From Fibrobacter sp. UWEL (GTDB taxonomy: Bacteria; Fibrobacterota; Fibrobacteria; Fibrobacterales; Fibrobacteraceae): a stretch of DNA of 64,000 nucleotides. Positions 28,138-36,033 of this stretch are shown here, piece after piece (the first letter of the stretch is position 1; every line of letters starts with the position of its first letter). The stretch spans positions 1 to 64,000 of the forward strand of contig NZ_FRBE01000014.1 of assembly GCF_900142535.1 (NCBI RefSeq), read 5' to 3'. The translations under genes were made by a program, and so were the position numbers. The notes under the pieces were generated by a model that was not told the DNA's origin, searched no databases, and saw only the letters and a program-made list of their open reading frames with translations.

Positions 28138-28556
28138 ACGAACGTTATGTGCGGGAACTGGAGCGGACTGTGGCCCAGCTCAAGGAAGAACTGCGCATTG
28201 CGAACGTCAACTGTTCCGTCAATGTTCAGGAGAGGAACTGTGCCCTTTCCAGTCTCGCAGAATCCAAGGATGTGAACAGCATCCTTGACTTTAGGAATTG
28301 TCAGCTTCACAAACTGGCTCTCCATGCGTTGCACGCTTGCTTTCTCTGGAGAGCAAGATTTCTTCAAGTTACGCTGGAACAGTTTGAGAAGCCCGACGCT
28401 AAAATGTTACGCCATCGAAATGAACTCCTGGTTTGGAGTGCCATTTTCGAGGAAGCATGGAAAAGGGACGTGAAGAAATTCCGTTCCTTTTTTCCACAGG
28501 ACTTTATGAGACGCATGAGAGTGCGTCACAATCTTGAGGGCGTGAATCATGGATGA
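28110..28556 (+). CDS. hypothetical coiled-coil protein
   Basis: A 148-residue protein starting at GTG 28110. Residues 8-40 (YVRELERTVAQLKEELRIA) predict a coiled coil; the rest is helical with Cys and His scattered but no clear metal site. No family recognised. Overlaps both neighbours by a few bases, so it belongs to the same operon. Confidence 0.6.
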   Translation: MEQDKKHNIDERYVRELERTVAQLKEELRIANVNCSVNVQERNCALSSLAESKDVNSILDFRNCQLHKLALHALHACFLWRARFLQVTLEQFEKPDAKMLRHRNELLVWSAIFEEAWKRDVKKFRSFFPQDFMRRMRVRHNLEGVNHG

Positions 28557-28845
28557 TTTTGAAAAGGAAATCTGTTCAATCATTGCCATGGTTGACGCAA
28601 ATAACAGGCTGGAATGCCTGCGCAAGGTCTATCGAGAGACCGTACTTGAAGATGGAGAAGGGAAGAATATCCCGCTGGAGCGTAAACAGTTCGCTGTGGC
28701 GGAAAGTCTCACGAAGGGCTACCTGGAAGCCGCCTTTCGTCTAGGCGTTCCTGTGGAACGTCTTTTGAACGAGCTTATGATCAATTTCACGCTGCCTTTC
28801 GTGGCAGCGATCCACAAACTTGAAACGAAGGAAGGCGAAGAATGA
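28549..28845 (+). CDS. hypothetical helical protein
   Basis: A 98-residue all-helical acidic protein. ATG 28549 overlaps the end of the previous gene and its stop overlaps the ATG of the next gene. No family is recognised; the context is the tail end of the prophage-like operon. Confidence 0.6.
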   Translation: MDDFEKEICSIIAMVDANNRLECLRKVYRETVLEDGEGKNIPLERKQFAVAESLTKGYLEAAFRLGVPVERLLNELMINFTLPFVAAIHKLETKEGEE

Positions 28846-29171
28846 CTGCGGATGAACTTCTTACAAAGACCGACCTGGAGAAGGCTGTTTCCACCTTGAA
28901 AAACGAGCTTTTAGACTCCATTAGCGCTATGATTGGAGGTGGAACTGCAGCCGGAAGCCGCGTTCTTAATGTCAAGCAGGCAGCAGAATATCTCAAGTGT
29001 GCCGAGGACACCGTCAGAAAGCGTGCTCAACGTGGAGAAATCGCCTATTCAAAAGACGGTCGCGACTTAAAATTCTACATTAGCGACCTAGATGAATACT
29101 TGCGTTCTAAAAGGATTATGTCGGTTGATGAGGCTTCACAAAAAGCGTCACTTCTGCGTCACTTTAGATAG
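28842..29171 (+). CDS. excisionase-like helix-turn-helix protein
   Basis: A 109-residue protein. The N-terminal third is a helical extension; residues about 45-95 form a MerR/excisionase-type winged HTH (VLNVKQAAEYLKCAEDTVRKRAQRG, then a YISDLDEYL ending). Such HTH_17 proteins act as recombination directionality factors or regulators. No integrase gene is next to it, so it may be a remnant or may act with an integrase elsewhere. It is the last gene of the overlapping series from 28110. Confidence 0.72.
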   Translation: MTADELLTKTDLEKAVSTLKNELLDSISAMIGGGTAAGSRVLNVKQAAEYLKCAEDTVRKRAQRGEIAYSKDGRDLKFYISDLDEYLRSKRIMSVDEASQKASLLRHFR

Positions 29172-29256
29172 GTGCAAACGCTCTGAAACCCTTATAAATA
29201 AAGGAATCTAGCGAAATTGGCGTTTTAATGAACAACTACAACCCGAAGAGATAGAT

Positions 29257-29312
29257 AGAGGTTAGAGACTAGAGATTAGAAACTAGGATACAGGGTATAG
29301 GGTATAGATGTT
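29257..29312. repeat. heptamer tandem array, eight units
   Basis: Eight consecutive 7-bp units of form AGRRNNY (AGAGGTT, AGAGACT, AGAGATT, AGAAACT, AGGATAC, AGGGTAT twice, AGATGTT). The array lies in the 270-base gap right of the prophage-like element. The rest of that gap shows no gene. Confidence 0.75.
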
Positions 29313-29385
29313 TGCGGGAGAGGAACCTTACCGGAAATAAAAAAGATGAAACATCCCTAAATCATCTGCACTTGCATCCTTCAGA

Positions 29386-29420
29386 CCTAACCCCTAGAAC
29401 CTAGCCCCTAGACCCTAAAA
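29386..29420. repeat. heptamer tandem array, five units, opposite orientation
   Basis: Five consecutive 7-bp units beginning CCTA (CCTAACC, CCTAGAA, CCTAGCC, CCTAGAC, CCTAAAA). Read on the other strand they are TAGG-type units related to the array at 29257, so the two arrays are in inverse orientation about 75 bases apart. Confidence 0.7.
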
Positions 29421-29444
29421 AGTTTTAACATCAAGAGGTACAAT

Positions 29445-30179
29445 ATGTCTTATACAGATGAAGCAAAGAATAACTTCAAGGCTCTCACCAAGAATCCTTA
29501 TCCTGGTCGTGGCATCGTTCTCGGCACCAGCCCCGATGGTAAGTCCTTCGTGCAGGTTTACTGGATCATGGGCCGCAGCGTCAACAGCCGCAACCGCGTG
29601 TTCGAAATGGAAGCAAAGACTGGCTTCATGAAGACTAAGGCTTTCGATGAAAGCAAGCTCACCGACCCGCACCTCATCATTTACTATCCGGCTCGCCACA
29701 CTGCCGACGTGCAGATCATTACCAACGGCGACCAGACCGATACCATCTATGACGCCATCAAGTTGGGCGGCACTTTCGAAAGTGCTTTGGCAACTCGTCA
29801 GTACGAAGACGACGCTCCCAACTTCACTCCGCGTATCTCCGGTATCCACTACAAGAACGCTCAGCCGGCTTTGTACAAATTAAGCATCCTCAAGTCCCGT
29901 AACAACTGCGAAGATGCGGGCTGCGAACGTGCTACTTTCGAGTTCGAAAAGGCTCTCCCGGGTCTTGGCCACTTCATCAGCACTTACGTGACTGACGGCA
30001 AGCCCATTCCTTCCTTTGAAGGTTCTCCGAAGCTCATGCCCATCTTCGACACTGCCGAAGAAAACCTGAAGAAGTACTGGAATGCCCTGGACAAGGACAA
30101 CAAGGTTTCCCTGATGGTTAAGGTCATCGACCGCAAGACTTTCAAGGCAAAGACCTTGATCGTGAACAAAAATAAATAG
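29445..30179 (+). CDS. IMP cyclohydrolase, archaeal PurO-like
   Basis: A 244-residue cytoplasmic protein. The N-terminal segment YPGRGIVLGTSPDGKSFVQVYWIMGRS resembles the start of the PurO / IMP cyclohydrolase-like family (PF07826 type), which closes FAICAR to IMP in the last step of purine synthesis; most bacteria use the PurH cyclohydrolase domain instead. The length fits the family (about 200-250). Ribosome site AAGAGG precedes ATG. It is a single-gene unit between the heptamer arrays and a hairpin. Whether this strain also has a bifunctional PurH cannot be seen here. Confidence 0.72.
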   Translation: MSYTDEAKNNFKALTKNPYPGRGIVLGTSPDGKSFVQVYWIMGRSVNSRNRVFEMEAKTGFMKTKAFDESKLTDPHLIIYYPARHTADVQIITNGDQTDTIYDAIKLGGTFESALATRQYEDDAPNFTPRISGIHYKNAQPALYKLSILKSRNNCEDAGCERATFEFEKALPGLGHFISTYVTDGKPIPSFEGSPKLMPIFDTAEENLKKYWNALDKDNKVSLMVKVIDRKTFKAKTLIVNKNK

Positions 30180-30181
30180 CT

Positions 30182-30209
30182 AGGTGAGGTGCCGCGGCAC
30201 TCGCCTCTT
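30182..30209 (+). terminator. hairpin between convergent genes
   Basis: An imperfect 11-bp stem around GCGC (30182-30206) follows the IMP cyclohydrolase stop, with only a short T run. It probably ends transcription of that gene and may serve the convergent regulator as well. Confidence 0.45.
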
Positions 30210-31570
30210 TACTTCTCCACCACGTTTCCTAAAATGTGGTGGATTTTCTTTTTGCCGTAGAATGCGTCGGGATTGCTTAGGTAGTAGAAGATATGTTCCA
30301 CCAGTGCTTCCGTGTTGAAGTCATAGGAGGGTAGGCGGAGCAGGTAGCTTTCGGCGGAGTTGTCAAAGGCGATGTAGTGAATGTCTTCCGGCAATTCCAT
30401 TTCAAGAAAGAGCCCGGCGATTTCGTCATTGACGCATACCCAGGGAATGCTCTCGGCAACGCAATCGGATTTACGAGCCTGCTGGATCAAATCCTTCAGC
30501 TTTTCTTTTTCGAGATTGCGGGCGTACATTTCCACGTTTTGCTTTTCGACCGTCTTTCGGGCGATTTCCTTATAATCCCAGGGACTTGCATATTGACTGT
30601 CCACAAAGGGATGTACCATCAGGCCGGATTCCTTCAAGCCTTCCATTCGGTCTATGGACCAGGAACTGTTATGGTAGGGGGAGAAGTAGTTGACTTCCGT
30701 GTACCCTCTGGATTTGAGGAATCGTCCCATCTCCAAACCGGGCTTGATTCCGAAGGTGGAGTTAAAGAATACCCAGTTATCCTTCTTGATAAACTGTCTA
30801 GGTACATTTTCCTCGGGATGTTCCCACCAGACTGCTACGGGAATCTTCGTGTTCACGAAATATTCCAGCAAAGGCTTGAAGGTCTGTACCAGCAGGGTAG
30901 AGATAATGATGCCCACTGCGTTAGGAAAGTCCTGAATCCTGCAGGGATTGCCGCTTCTGTCAAAAAGGGCGGATGTGTCTGCATTATAGCCCAGCAGGAT
31001 GAGTTTATACTGGTTTTTACCTGCCGTCTTGTAGACGTATCGTAAAAAATCAAGTTCGCGTTCACTTTCGGCAGTGAATCCGCCCCAGCTGTTACAGCGG
31101 GTAACGAATACAATCTGGCTCAGGTTGGAACGTTGTCTTCCTGTATCACGCTGTTTAAAGTTGTAGTGTCGTCCAGATTTGGTTAAAATACCACTTTCCA
31201 CTTTGTCATTCAGGAACTTTCTGAGCGTATTCTGGGATACGTCATAACGGATTGAAAGTTCCTTACTCTGGGGGAGAGGCTGGGAAAGTTTGATGTTTCC
31301 GCTTTCCAGGTCCCGATCAAACATCTGGCTTAACTTTTCCATGGTGGAAAGTTTCACGACAGGAACGTTATTGGCCATAGGGACGTTTCCCCAGAAACAT
31401 CCTTTTCCCTGGATCTTGCAAATGGTTTTGTCTGCTGCTAGCTGGTTTAACGCTGCCTGGACCGTACCGGAAGATACTCCGTACGTATTCATGAGGGTGC
31501 GAACGGAGGGGAGACGGTCCCCGTCGTTATGTTCGGAACTTAGCAACGCTTTTATAATTCTTTCTTTCAC
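30209..31570 (-). CDS. GntR-type regulator with second winged helix and sugar-binding-like domain
   Basis: A 453-residue regulator starting at GTG 31570; the upstream ATG is out of frame. Residues 1-65 are a GntR winged helix (DGDRLPSVRTLMNTYGVSSGTV). Residues about 85-140 form a second winged helix of the same kind (QSKELSIRYDVSQNTLRKFL). Residues about 150-440 resemble a LacI-type periplasmic-binding-like effector domain. A double DNA-binding head is unusual. It follows the licheninase gene on the same strand but beyond a strong terminator, so it likely has its own promoter. Sugar-responsive control of nearby hydrolases is plausible but unproven. Confidence 0.75.
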   Translation of the reverse strand: MKERIIKALLSSEHNDGDRLPSVRTLMNTYGVSSGTVQAALNQLAADKTICKIQGKGCFWGNVPMANNVPVVKLSTMEKLSQMFDRDLESGNIKLSQPLPQSKELSIRYDVSQNTLRKFLNDKVESGILTKSGRHYNFKQRDTGRQRSNLSQIVFVTRCNSWGGFTAESERELDFLRYVYKTAGKNQYKLILLGYNADTSALFDRSGNPCRIQDFPNAVGIIISTLLVQTFKPLLEYFVNTKIPVAVWWEHPEENVPRQFIKKDNWVFFNSTFGIKPGLEMGRFLKSRGYTEVNYFSPYHNSSWSIDRMEGLKESGLMVHPFVDSQYASPWDYKEIARKTVEKQNVEMYARNLEKEKLKDLIQQARKSDCVAESIPWVCVNDEIAGLFLEMELPEDIHYIAFDNSAESYLLRLPSYDFNTEALVEHIFYYLSNPDAFYGKKKIHHILGNVVEK

Positions 31571-31605
31571 ATGCTTTAAGATAATAAAAAAGCTTTTCTA
31601 GGGTA

Positions 31606-31638
31606 TAAAAAACCTGTGCGGCTTGCGTCGCACAGGTT
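31606..31638 (-). terminator. strong terminator after the licheninase gene
   Basis: Stem AACCTGTGCG (31611-31620) pairs perfectly with CGCACAGGTT (31629-31638). On the minus strand it is followed by a T run, so it ends the leftward licheninase transcript. Confidence 0.9.
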
Positions 31639-31662
31639 GGGTTGTTTGGGGTTGGAGTCTTT

Positions 31663-32790
31663 TTAGAGGTCGAAGTCCACGCGGTAACGGGCTGCACCAG
31701 CCTTATTTACACGTTCACCCTTAGCGTTAAAGGTGCCGCGGCTCTTCTTGTTCATATGAACTTCCTTCAAATTCTTGATTCCGTCCGGGATAACCTGCTG
31801 CTGGCTGCTGGAGCTGACCTGCGGCTGCCAGGGATTTACGGTTGCGGAGGAGGAAACGGGTTGCTGCCAGGGATTTGCAACGGAAGAAGAGGAAACAGGC
31901 TGCTGCCAGGGGTTCTGTGCCTGACTACTGGAAGACTTCACCTGCTGAGCGCTGCTGGAAGACTTAGGCTGTGCTTGACTGCTGGAACTTGCAACGGGGG
32001 AGGGTTCGTTGTCCTTGGGAACCTGGCCGTTAAACATTTCCTGACCCTTCTTGGTGAGGGCGAGAATCAGCATGCCTTCCTTGGAGTAAATGTTCTTGTC
32101 GGTGAGGTCCACACGGTTGCCATCAAAGGTCCAGTCGCCCTTGCTCCAACGCTGGGAATTGAAGGTGTCGAAATCGTCGGTCCAATCCAGAGTGAAATCT
32201 GAACCATCGGGACCCTGGCCAGGAGTGTACTTATATCTCTTGACCCAGTTGATGAACTGGAAAATAGGAAGCTTGTTGTCGTCGAATGCGCCAACCCAGT
32301 CCACGGATTCAGAGGACCATAGGTTGAATCGGAGGCCCTGTGCCTTAGTCAAGTTGGAAACCTGACCACCTTCAGTTTTGCGAACTTCAACACCGTCCAA
32401 AGTCCATCTCACATAATTGGGAGTCCATTCCAGACCGTAGGTATGGAATGCTGCGGTTGCGGCGGGGCTTACTGTATGGTGCTTTTCACTTGTAATCTGC
32501 TGAGTAGCCGTACCCGTAATGATATTGGACTGGAAGCTGCCCGGGTTCTTGCCCAGGACTTCAATATCCACTTCCACCCAGGGACGGCCATCCTTAATTT
32601 CGGAGCCATTGGCATAGAGGAACATGGAGCTGACTGTACCGGAAGTTGCACCCATCATCATGCGGGCTTCGTATTTGCCGTACATCCATTCTTCATTAGA
32701 GTAGAGTTCTGCGCCAGAGTATGCTTTATTTTGTGCCATAACTGATACTGTTGCCACTGCAAGAAATGCCAGTGTTTTTTTGAGATCCAT
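31663..32790 (-). CDS. circularly permuted GH16 1,3-1,4-beta-glucanase (licheninase)
   Basis: A 375-residue secreted endoglucanase acting on mixed-linkage glucans. ATG 32790 follows the ribosome site GGAGT; the open frame further upstream is spurious. Signal peptide at residues 1-19 or 20. The catalytic motif WVEVDIEVLG places the nucleophile at Glu73 and the acid/base at Glu77. The order of the GH16 halves is swapped relative to the Bacillus enzyme (the segment with DWTDDFDTF comes last), exactly as in the F. succinogenes enzyme I recall. A Ser-rich linker region (about 265-335; repeats of SSSS and PWQQPVSSS) leads to a basic C-terminal tail ending RYRVDFDL. This is the best taxonomic marker in the window. 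Confidence 0.95.
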   Translation of the reverse strand: MDLKKTLAFLAVATVSVMAQNKAYSGAELYSNEEWMYGKYEARMMMGATSGTVSSMFLYANGSEIKDGRPWVEVDIEVLGKNPGSFQSNIITGTATQQITSEKHHTVSPAATAAFHTYGLEWTPNYVRWTLDGVEVRKTEGGQVSNLTKAQGLRFNLWSSESVDWVGAFDDNKLPIFQFINWVKRYKYTPGQGPDGSDFTLDWTDDFDTFNSQRWSKGDWTFDGNRVDLTDKNIYSKEGMLILALTKKGQEMFNGQVPKDNEPSPVASSSSQAQPKSSSSAQQVKSSSSQAQNPWQQPVSSSSVANPWQQPVSSSATVNPWQPQVSSSSQQQVIPDGIKNLKEVHMNKKSRGTFNAKGERVNKAGAARYRVDFDL

Positions 32791-32903
32791 TTGTACTCCT
32801 TTCTCGTACACCAGTAATAAATTACATCCCTTTTGCATTCTCCACAATGTTTTGAAATAGTATGGTGGAATAACTGTATCAAATGAATTTGTGCGGGGTA
32901 AAA

Positions 32904-32933
32904 GAAAGAGCGTCTTTTCAAAAAAAGACGCTC
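32904..32933 (-). terminator. terminator of the LuxR-TPR gene
   Basis: Perfect 11-bp stem GAGCGTCTTTT (32908-32918) with AAAAGACGCTC (32923-32933) and T-rich flanks on the minus strand. It lies downstream of the LuxR-TPR gene and upstream of the licheninase promoter region, insulating the two. Confidence 0.8.
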
Positions 32934-33077
32934 CCCTTTCCTCCTAACTACCAAGGAATTCCTAAACAAAGTTCAAGGAACCAACCTAACCTTATGACTA
33001 AAAAATAGGAAGTTAAACATTTATTAACCATAGCCCAATTGGGTTATGGTTTAGTACTAAACGGTCTCTGTATGGGT

Positions 33078-34439
33078 TTATTTATGAAAAAGATTGCTCA
33101 CCAATCCCATAAGGAAGTTCCTCTGGGTAGGGGAGATGCCAACGATGAATCGTTCCAGGTCTTGCTGGGAAAAGTTGGCGTGATACTGGAAGAACAATTC
33201 AATTTGCTTCTTGCTTTCTTCCTGATTTCCCTTCTTGTTATTGCATGCGATGAGGAAAAGTCTTGCAAAAGGGATTTCCGGATGGAACATAAGCACCTGG
33301 TTTGAAATCTGCTCGCATTCGTCGTATCTTCCTAGCATGAGGTAGACTAGACCTTTTGCTACGAAATGGAATGGCTGCTGAAATGCGCCAGGTACAAACT
33401 GATCGTATATTTCCAAATGCTTAAGAGCCTCATCCTGACGATCCAGGAGCATGTATATCTGGGCCAGCAACCTTCTGGTTATGATGCAGAGGGGGTTAAT
33501 TTCCAAGATTGCTTCGAAATAGGTGATGGCCTCGTTCTTGTTCCCGATAAGGATGTTGTAGAGGGCCATGGTAAACATGGAATTGGTGGAATTGGGCGTA
33601 TCGCGCATGGTGTTACAGGCAATTTCACCTATTTTTCTGGTATATTCCTCACCATCAATCCAATGTTCTGCAATAGCCATGTAATAACCCGAGGCCAGGG
33701 TACAGGAGATAAAGTCCTTGTTTCCTTCTGTTTTCAGGATCTCTTGCAGTGTATTCTGGCTGGCTTCAAAATCTTTTCGGATGCGATTCTCGTATTTGAT
33801 GGACGCGTAGCTACAGGCATACCACCAAGCAGGAGTGGAATCGGGGTTAGCTTCGTATACGCTGGTGGCGGATAGCATCATTTCCCGGTACAGTCGAATG
33901 ACAATTTGAGCAGATAATAGTTTTATCTGGTCGCTATTCTCTATTCGCTGAAGGTTGGACCAGAGCAATGCGGAATTATCTGCCTGGTATAAGGAAATGA
34001 ATAAGGCCTGTTTCTCTTCCTGTGGGGCCGACAGCTTGATTTGATAGACGCAGTCATCGGTTACCTCGTTCATCTGGCAGATCTTGATCTGGAACAGACG
34101 ATAGCCATAAAGAGCCTCGATAATGGAGAGGAAAAGGCTATGGGCCAGGGGCGAATTCTTTATGTCGTCATTATGACCGATAACGATGGTCACTTCCTGT
34201 TTTTTTACAGGTGCCTTGAATAAACTTGATGCAAAGGATGCGGCTTCCGTTCGGTTTGTGACATCCATGATCTTATAGATGTTGGCGAGATGGACCTTAA
34301 CCGTATTTTCGGATATGTTGAGAGCACGGCAGATTTCGCCGTTGGTAAGACCTTTTCGTAATAGGTCTAGAATTTCGAGTTGACGGCTTGTCAATTCTTG
34401 TTTCTTCGTTCTCTCTAACATGATTTCAAATTTAAGCAT
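33078..34439 (-). CDS. LuxR-type HTH regulator with TPR-like domain
   Basis: A 453-residue protein; ATG 34439 or 34421. The LuxR/GerE helix-turn-helix is at the N-terminus (LTSRQLEILDLLRKGLTNGEICRALNISENTVKVHLANIY, about 17-57), the reverse of most response regulators. The rest is helical with tetratricopeptide-like repeats in the second half (about 250-400; EAILEINPLCIITRRLLAQIYMLLDRQDEALKHLE). No receiver or ATPase domain is seen. Probably a transcription factor controlled by a protein partner through its TPR domain. Single gene, target unknown; licheninase lies downstream on the same strand but behind a terminator. Confidence 0.78.
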   Translation of the reverse strand: MLKFEIMLERTKKQELTSRQLEILDLLRKGLTNGEICRALNISENTVKVHLANIYKIMDVTNRTEAASFASSLFKAPVKKQEVTIVIGHNDDIKNSPLAHSLFLSIIEALYGYRLFQIKICQMNEVTDDCVYQIKLSAPQEEKQALFISLYQADNSALLWSNLQRIENSDQIKLLSAQIVIRLYREMMLSATSVYEANPDSTPAWWYACSYASIKYENRIRKDFEASQNTLQEILKTEGNKDFISCTLASGYYMAIAEHWIDGEEYTRKIGEIACNTMRDTPNSTNSMFTMALYNILIGNKNEAITYFEAILEINPLCIITRRLLAQIYMLLDRQDEALKHLEIYDQFVPGAFQQPFHFVAKGLVYLMLGRYDECEQISNQVLMFHPEIPFARLFLIACNNKKGNQEESKKQIELFFQYHANFSQQDLERFIVGISPTQRNFLMGLVSNLFHK

Positions 34440-34626
34440 TCATAACCGTTTTTTATAGGACTGGCCTGAAAATATATGATATAAAAAACTCACAATGCAA
34501 GATTCAGTGAGAATGAAAAAACATAAAGGGAATACTTGCTTTTATGTGCACTTATATTTATATTATGGTGTACAAATAAGCAAGTGAAATAAAAGGCACG
34601 AATTTTATTAATCAGTGGGTTGTTTT

Positions 34627-35892
34627 ATGGATGTTAGGGAAAAACTGAATATTTTAGCGGACGCTGCAAAGTATGACGTATCCTGTTCCTCTAGCGGATC
34701 CAACCGTTCCACTCCCAAGGGTGGGATGGGGAATGGTTGTCAAGCAGGGGTGTGCCATACCTGGGCTGCTGATGGCAGATGCATTTCCCTTCTAAAGGTC
34801 TTGATGAGTAATGCCTGCAAGTATGATTGCGCCTATTGCGTCAATCGCCGCAGTAACGATATCCCTCGGGCCACATTTACTCCTAAAGAACTGATAAATC
34901 TTACTCTGGAGTTTTATCGCAGGAATTATATCGAGGGGCTCTTTTTGAGTTCTGCAGTGGTGGGGAGTCCCGATGCCACTATGGAAATGCTGGTGAAGGT
35001 GGCAAAAGAACTCCGGACGGTGCATAAATTTGGGGGCTACATCCATCTGAAGGCGATTCCTGGTGCATCTCCCAGCTTGCTGCACGAGGCGGGGCTTTAC
35101 GCCGACCGCAGTAGCGTGAACATCGAGATTCCTTCCGATCAGTCCCTCCAGTATCTGGCTCCCGAAAAGAATCACGCCAGTATCTACAAGCCAATGAACT
35201 ATCTGGCGGAGCGCAAGCTAGAATACAATGCCGGTGGTAATTTCTCAAGATACACCCCAAGGTTCTTGCCTGCGGGGCAGAGCACTCAGATGATCGTAGG
35301 TGCCTCCGGAGAGACGGATTTTCAGATATTGACCTTGTCCAATGGGTTCTACAAGCAACAGCAGATGAAACGCGTCTATTTTTCCGGATATGTGCCCATC
35401 AATGCGGATAAGCGTCTGCCTGTTATTACCACAAAGCCCCCTCTGGTTCGTGAACATAGGCTGTATCAGGCCGACTGGTTGATGCGTTTTTATAATTTCC
35501 AGTATAACGAAATTTTGGACGAACAGCATCCCAATCTAGATTTGGAATTGGATCCGAAAATCGGGTGGGCACTGCGCCATCCGGAGTTTTTCCCCATCGA
35601 TATCCAGACGGCTGACTACGAAATGTTGTTACGTGTCCCCGGTATTGGAGTCCGTTCGGCGAAACTCATTGCTTCTGGTCGTCGTTATGGCAAGATTCGT
35701 CTTGAAAGCCTCAAGAAGATGGGGGTGGTCCTGAAGCGTGCAAAATACTTCATCTACCATCCGGATACTCCCGCCAGCCTCCGCAGGCTTTATCCCGAAA
35801 TGATCCGCCCCCTGCTAATCCAGCAAACGAAACCTCAGCAACTTAACTTTCTGGATGTGCTAGATACAAAACCCGCCCTATTAACAGCATAA
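34627..35892 (+). CDS. radical SAM protein of the DNA modification/repair type (TIGR03916-like)
   Basis: A 421-residue protein from ATG 34627 (MDVREKLNILADAAKYDVSC is the usual start of the family; the GTG four codons earlier is less likely). The radical SAM cluster motif CKYDCAYC is visible (Cys x3 Cys x2 Cys), preceded by CQAGVCHTW. The C-terminal third has a helix-hairpin-helix (LRVPGIGVRSAKLIASGRRYG) that suggests DNA binding. The family is normally paired with a DUF4130 protein and often a uracil-DNA-glycosylase-like gene; the DUF4130 partner follows at 36034. The reaction is unknown. Confidence 0.85.
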   Translation: MDVREKLNILADAAKYDVSCSSSGSNRSTPKGGMGNGCQAGVCHTWAADGRCISLLKVLMSNACKYDCAYCVNRRSNDIPRATFTPKELINLTLEFYRRNYIEGLFLSSAVVGSPDATMEMLVKVAKELRTVHKFGGYIHLKAIPGASPSLLHEAGLYADRSSVNIEIPSDQSLQYLAPEKNHASIYKPMNYLAERKLEYNAGGNFSRYTPRFLPAGQSTQMIVGASGETDFQILTLSNGFYKQQQMKRVYFSGYVPINADKRLPVITTKPPLVREHRLYQADWLMRFYNFQYNEILDEQHPNLDLELDPKIGWALRHPEFFPIDIQTADYEMLLRVPGIGVRSAKLIASGRRYGKIRLESLKKMGVVLKRAKYFIYHPDTPASLRRLYPEMIRPLLIQQTKPQQLNFLDVLDTKPALLTA

Positions 35893-35898
35893 AAAAAT

Positions 35899-36024
35899 CA
35901 TAACTCATACCTCATAACTCATACCTCATAACTCATACCTCATAACTCGTATCTCATAACTCATACCTCATAATTCGTATCTCATAACTCATAATTCATA
36001 ATTCATAATTCATAATTCATAACT
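35899..36024. repeat. heptamer tandem array, 18 units
   Basis: Exactly 18 consecutive 7-bp units (126 bp): CATAACT, CATACCT, CATAATT and CGTATCT in mixed order. It fills nearly the whole gap between the radical SAM gene and its DUF4130 partner, ending nine bases before the latter's ATG. On the minus strand the units read AGTTATG or AGGTATG, similar in period and base pattern to the arrays near 29.3 kb. Confidence 0.92.
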
Positions 36025-36033
36025 AGTCTCTCT

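Noticed and set aside
33039-33305. 88-codon plus-strand open frame overlapping the end of the LuxR-TPR gene
   Set aside because: Lies mostly opposite the coding region of the TPR domain, without a ribosome site or family signature.
35899-36024. CRISPR array
   Set aside because: The units are 7 bp with no spacers; it is a simple tandem repeat, and no cas genes are near.
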